Shown piece after piece: positions 61,162 to 64,000 of a stretch of DNA of 64,000 bases. Position 1 is the first letter of the stretch. Each line of letters opens with the position of its first letter. The stretch covers positions 5,979 to 69,978 of the forward strand of contig JAFGBW010000039.1 of the NCBI GenBank assembly GCA_016932965.1, read 5' to 3'. Both the position numbers and the translations under genes were made by a program. Source of the stretch: Candidatus Auribacterota bacterium (lineage in GTDB: Bacteria > Auribacterota > JAFGBW01). The notes under the pieces are model-generated. The model saw only the letters and a list, made by a program, of their open reading frames with translations. It did not search any database and was not told the origin of the DNA.

Positions 61162-61476
61162 TCAAAATGTTTCAATCTCGGAAAGAAGAGAAAGAGAAAT
61201 GATTTTTTCTCTGTCTATTCTGCAGGATTTCCTGTTGTATTTGATTCCTGTTTGGGCACTTTTCCGTATGTAATTTTCTTTTGTTGATGAAGAGTCAAGA
61301 ACGTCATGAACGTCCACCATGGCCAGTTCAATCCAGGTTATTTCGATTTTTTTCAATATTCCGAGATAAAGAAAATTGCCTGATGCATCTATGACCACCT
61401 CTTTTTCCAGATAGTCCGTAAAAAGGCTGGATGATCTCTGGCGAGCCGTTACCGTTCTATTTTTTTTTGTTTTCAT
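61162..61476 (-). CDS. Small conserved protein, Sm-like beta fold suspected
   Basis: A 104-residue cytosolic protein. The run EVVIDASGNFLYLGILKKI with ITWIELAMVDVHDVLDSSST, then GIKYNRKSCRIDREKIISLSLL, looks like a small Sm/SH3-like beta barrel; I recall similar uncharacterised proteins in planctomycetes, but no name. It overlaps the end of cutA by 20 bp, and the TPR gene follows within 14 bp, so the three are likely one transcript. Function unknown; RNA binding would fit an Sm-like fold (inference). Confidence 0.7.
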   Translation of the reverse strand: MKTKKNRTVTARQRSSSLFTDYLEKEVVIDASGNFLYLGILKKIEITWIELAMVDVHDVLDSSSTKENYIRKSAQTGIKYNRKSCRIDREKIISLSLLSEIETF

Positions 61477-61828
61477 GCTGAACAGAATGATTGATCCATT
61501 TTAAGTAGGCTTGGCTTCCCCTGGTGATGGGTAATCCGACGATTTCAGGAACGGCATAAGGATGAAGGGATCTGACCGATTTTTCAATTTTATCAAAAAG
61601 AGATGAGCGGGTTTTCATGAGCAGAAGCACTTCGGAAGAACGGTCGATTTTGCCCTCCCACCAGTAGAGGGAAACAACGGAGGGAATGATATTGACGCAG
61701 GCGACGAGTTTTCTGCGAAGCAGAGCGTGAGCAATTTTTTCTGCGCATTCCTGATCAGGACACGTGCAGAAAATGACCCGATAATTCTTGCTTATATTAT
61801 TAAGAGAGTGGCTTAATTGTTTTTTCAT
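61457..61828 (-). CDS. cutA: CutA divalent-ion tolerance family protein
   Basis: A 123-residue CutA1 homologue, a very stable trimeric protein linked to copper tolerance and signalling but without a settled function. Typical segments are VIFCTCPDQECAEKIAHALLRRKLVACVNIIP, SLYWWEGKIDRSSEVLLLMKT and LHPYAVPEIVGLPI. Its 3' end overlaps the small-protein gene by 20 bp. No metal transporter is nearby. Confidence 0.94.
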   Translation of the reverse strand: MKKQLSHSLNNISKNYRVIFCTCPDQECAEKIAHALLRRKLVACVNIIPSVVSLYWWEGKIDRSSEVLLLMKTRSSLFDKIEKSVRSLHPYAVPEIVGLPITRGSQAYLKWINHSVQHENKKK

Positions 61829-61960
61829 TTTAGGGTGCTTCTATTGTAAACTCATCAGATAATTGAGAATCATGAATTTAAATAAACTATTTTGCTGAAA
61901 AAAAAGGATAAAAAGATCATGAGTGACTTAAAAAGCTTTATTTTTAGTTCTTCGAGTTTT

Positions 61961-61976
61961 TTCAATTCTTAATTTT
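61961..61976. repeat. AT-rich TTCAATTCTTAATTTT repeat
   Basis: A unit of the AT-rich family in the 187-bp gap between dut and cutA. Confidence 0.4.
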
Positions 61977-62015
61977 AGCTCAATTGTTTGTATTCGCGAT
62001 TCATAATCGCTATTT

Positions 62016-62390
62016 TTACTGGATATGCCGGCAGTCGGAATTTTCTTTTTCTGTATATCCTTTATCCTGACGGGTGATGTTGATTTGACATTTCTGCGAG
62101 TAAATCCGGTACACGTCATCTGCAGACAGACCCATCACTTGAAAGGCTGAAACAAGGAAATGAAGCAGATCAATCAACTCAATATTGATATTTTGGGGAT
62201 CAAATTTCTGATAACGCGCCCACCATTTCCAAGGGACGGAATCAGTCAACTCCGCCACTTCCTGAGAAAGGGCTCTGGCGTAATTCAAGATCCATGCCTG
62301 TTTTTCTTCCTCAGACAGGCCCTCCAGTTTGAGACCTATCTTTTTGTTTAAGGATGCCTGTAATTCAAATATGCTCTCGAGTTTATCCAT
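62016..62390 (-). CDS. dut: Dimeric dUTPase (all-alpha NTP pyrophosphatase family)
   Basis: A 124-residue all-helical dUTP diphosphatase of the dUTPase_2 (Campylobacter/trypanosome-type) class, related to MazG, which makes dUMP from dUTP. Metal-binding acids appear as Glu44-x-x-Glu47 in SQEVAELTDSVPWKWW and Glu71-x-x-Asp74 in IELIDLLHF, and the PWKWW segment is a class hallmark. With the dCMP deaminase at 29.8 kb it would supply dUMP for thymidylate. A MazG-like dNTP pyrophosphatase is the alternative. It is shorter than most dimeric dUTPases, so some specificity loops may be absent. Confidence 0.8.
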   Translation of the reverse strand: MDKLESIFELQASLNKKIGLKLEGLSEEEKQAWILNYARALSQEVAELTDSVPWKWWARYQKFDPQNINIELIDLLHFLVSAFQVMGLSADDVYRIYSQKCQINITRQDKGYTEKENSDCRHIQ

Positions 62391-62771
62391 GCTGGATATA
62401 ATAAAAAGCGAGATATTTTATGCAATAAAAATCTGCCCTCACCATAAGAGTTTGTGCATCTTACTAATGAACCGTTCGTTATAACTTCCTCCTGTGTCAT
62501 AACACAGAATTGAGAATTCAGTATGAAAAATATAGCGGATATAACCAAAATAATGGTTTGGCATAGGGCTCACTATTTTGAGTTGTTCGTTTATTTTTCT
62601 GAAAGAAGTGAGCAGCAATCTGTCCTTAAATTCGTTTTCTAGATTCTGACTCGTGAATTCGCGGGCCGTAAATCCCTTCGCTTGCTGCAGGGATCTTCAA
62701 TTTTAAAAACAACGGGGCCTCTTTTAAATAGGAATGAAGTCAATAATAATCAATGAAAATTCAAACGGACA
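62391..62771. other. Intergenic region with 48-bp repeat
   Basis: About 380 bp between dut and the membrane protein gene. It contains the second 48-bp repeat copy (62655-62702). No gene, RNA or strong promoter was recognised. Confidence 0.5.
62655..62702 (+). repeat. 48-bp GAATTCGC repeat, copy 2
   Basis: Aligns without gaps to 41701-41748 (42 of 48 identical by eye). The core TCCCTTCGCTTGCTGCAGGGA could fold as a small hairpin. Confidence 0.7.
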
Positions 62772-64000
62772 CTAGCGGGTTGGCATGCTTGATTTTATAT
62801 TATAAAAAGGGATGATCAAGATAAAGAGAAATACCCCTGACCACAGGAGAGCTTTGATGATTTCCGGATAAGTCGGGTTTTGAAGATCAGGAAGAAAAGT
62901 GTAAAGGGGCTGAAGAAAGCTGATCGCGAACAGGGGATGATATTTTCTGTACCACCAGGATGGGTGGTTGAAAAGAACGAGCGTTTCAATGATCCCGAAA
63001 ATGAGTAAGAGACTTAGAAAGAGGACTTGTTTTTTCGACCTGTTTTTTTTCAGCCAAAAAAGAAAGGCAGGCAGGGAAAGAATTTGAAAAAAGACTCCGT
63101 ATCGGCCAGCAGGGCATACCCCGCCCATCCAATCCGGAAAAGAAGAGATATTAATGAGCGATAGCCCCAGAGCGAATGAAAGAAATACGGCGAATTTTTT
63201 ATGTTGCATATAGAGTGCGTAAAGTACCGAAGGGAGAAACAACAGCATAGGGCTTAGCCAGATGATTCCCCTGTTTCTATCCAGGATAAAACCAGGTAAT
63301 CCTTTGAGAATATAAGAAAAGGAAGAAGAGACTCTGGGATTGTGATGAACAGGCCAGATAACGCCGAACCGGTTGTAATAATAATACGCCAGAATGACCG
63401 CTCCGCTGAGGATAAGCATGAAGAGAGCACTCCGTTCTGTATTGTTTCTCGCCTGGATGAGGCAAAAAAGGGCAAAAATCAGAGCCGCGGGAATGGCGCG
63501 GTCAGAAAACCAGGGTGTCAGCATCAGAAGAACGCAGGCAATCATATGGAAACAAAACCGTTCAGAACAGCAAAGCAGGTATGATAAGGTCAGAAGCATA
63601 GCGACAGGTATTTCCGGAAAGGCCTGATTGGCATAAAAAACAGCCGGGGGGGATATTATCACGGAAAAGGAAAGCAGGGCGGCCTTCCATGAGGGGATGT
63701 TGAATGAAAAAGCGAGAAGCAGGATGCCGAGCACGCATAGGGAAGTGAGCGTGGAAACGATCAGATAAGCCCACCATCTCATTTTTTCTATTGAAAAGGC
63801 TGCCGGGGAAAGAAGAACAGCCGTCCCGGGCCTGTGAACCAGGAGTTGGACGTTTTTCCATTTTTGTTTATCGGCATTTTTCATGGCAGGGGAAACCCGT
63901 ATAAAATAGTCCAAGTTCCCGTGAGAAGAATTACAGACGGCCCTGTCCTGGAATGCCTTCCAGGATTGATTCTCCAGATTATTTTGAAGATTCATGTCCC
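62772..64000 (-). CDS. Multi-span membrane protein, glycosyltransferase-like (5' end beyond window)
   Basis: At least 407 residues, open to the window edge; an ATG lies at 63995 but the frame continues. Around ten hydrophobic spans (for example IVSTLTSLCVLGILLLAFSF, LSFSVIISPPAVFYANQAF, LFMLILSGAVILAYYYY, IIWLSPMLLFLPSVLYALYM) are visible. VQLLVHRPGTAVLLSPAAF resembles the loop before TM3 of prenyl-sugar-dependent (PMT/ArnT-like, GT-C) glycosyltransferases, so the first span with the catalytic Asp/Glu loop is probably upstream of the window. Its sugar and acceptor are unknown. An ArnT-like role would interest because of the arnD homologue at 49 kb, but that is speculation. Confidence 0.7.
   Translation of the reverse strand, partial: DMNLQNNLENQSWKAFQDRAVCNSSHGNLDYFIRVSPAMKNADKQKWKNVQLLVHRPGTAVLLSPAAFSIEKMRWWAYLIVSTLTSLCVLGILLLAFSFNIPSWKAALLSFSVIISPPAVFYANQAFPEIPVAMLLTLSYLLCCSERFCFHMIACVLLMLTPWFSDRAIPAALIFALFCLIQARNNTERSALFMLILSGAVILAYYYYNRFGVIWPVHHNPRVSSSFSYILKGLPGFILDRNRGIIWLSPMLLFLPSVLYALYMQHKKFAVFLSFALGLSLINISSFPDWMGGVCPAGRYGVFFQILSLPAFLFWLKKNRSKKQVLFLSLLLIFGIIETLVLFNHPSWWYRKYHPLFAISFLQPLYTFLPDLQNPTYPEIIKALLWSGVFLFILIIPFYNIKSSMPTR

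Noticed and set aside
1-64000. tRNA, rRNA, CRISPR arrays or prophage
   Set aside because: Reading the intergenic regions gave no cloverleaf-like genes, no rRNA segments, no regularly spaced repeats and no phage structural genes.

Overview
The window reads as a stretch of chromosome from a free-living, Gram-negative (diderm), probably anaerobic bacterium. The diderm reading rests on a beta-barrel-like outer-membrane protein ending in Phe, an RseP-type protease, an ArnD homologue and several signal-peptide TPR/Sel1 proteins. The anaerobic reading rests on a full-length pyruvate:ferredoxin oxidoreductase. I cannot fix the phylum. The mix of DUF58/BatA genes, HEAT plus HD-GYP proteins, PTS-IIA-like regulators, NHL/kinase pairs and a bacterial glucan water dikinase would fit a PVC-related or Omnitrophota-like candidate phylum; this is inference only. 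No rRNA, tRNA, CRISPR array, transposase or prophage gene was seen.

Layout. 1-2.7 kb (minus): aminotransferase, rpe, ATP-grasp protein. 3-5.7 kb (plus): HhH-GPD glycosylase, DUF523, murA, meeting treZ (minus) tail to tail. 5.7-14.3 kb (minus): treZ, MscS channel, recD, nifJ. 14.4-16.6 kb (plus): cysS and a Sel1 protein. 16.7-19.1 kb (minus): pyrE-glmS. 19.4-23.7 kb (plus): an HTH-EIIA fusion, then a HEAT/HD-GYP pair that share an N-terminal module. 23.8-29.7 kb (minus): tyrA-like gene, rplM-rpsI, EIIA, DUF58 and BatA-like protein. 29.8-32.9 kb (plus): P-loop/dCMP deaminase fusion and an enlarged phosphohexomutase. 33.3-40.1 kb (plus): an accessory-looking block holding an unusual HTH protein, a glucan water dikinase, a HAD-type phosphatase with a related carbohydrate-binding module, and a TPR protein. 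40.2-42.7 kb: pyrC and an outer-membrane protein. 42.9-49.7 kb (minus): M48 protease, NHL protein, Ser/Thr kinase, ArnD. 49.8-59.9 kb (plus): an unknown protein, flavin reductase, degenerate radical-SAM protein, dxr, rseP, proS, a TPR protein and a murI-like gene, mostly tightly spaced. 60-64 kb (minus): TPR protein, small protein, cutA, dut and a multi-membrane-span protein cut by the window edge.

The most interesting part is 33.2-39.4 kb. A plant-like glucan, water dikinase (EWHQKLHNN-type segment, SHLAVRARN phosphohistidine loop, C-terminal ATP-binding domain) is followed after 12 bp by a protein that joins the same kind of N-terminal starch-binding-like module to a HAD phosphatase domain. 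Together they look like a write/erase pair for phosphate on a storage glucan, analogous in logic to plant GWD with SEX4 but with an unrelated phosphatase fold. Both proteins start with a hydrophobic, signal-like segment followed by a short LAP motif, which is puzzling for an ATP-dependent kinase. The pair has a near-consensus sigma70 promoter of its own, and the upstream HTH gene has a perfect one and its own strong terminator.

Short dispersed repeats lie between genes: a CACCACGAAGAACACGA family, a 48-bp GAATTCGC...CTTCAATT family and AT-rich TTCTCAATTCTTAATT runs.
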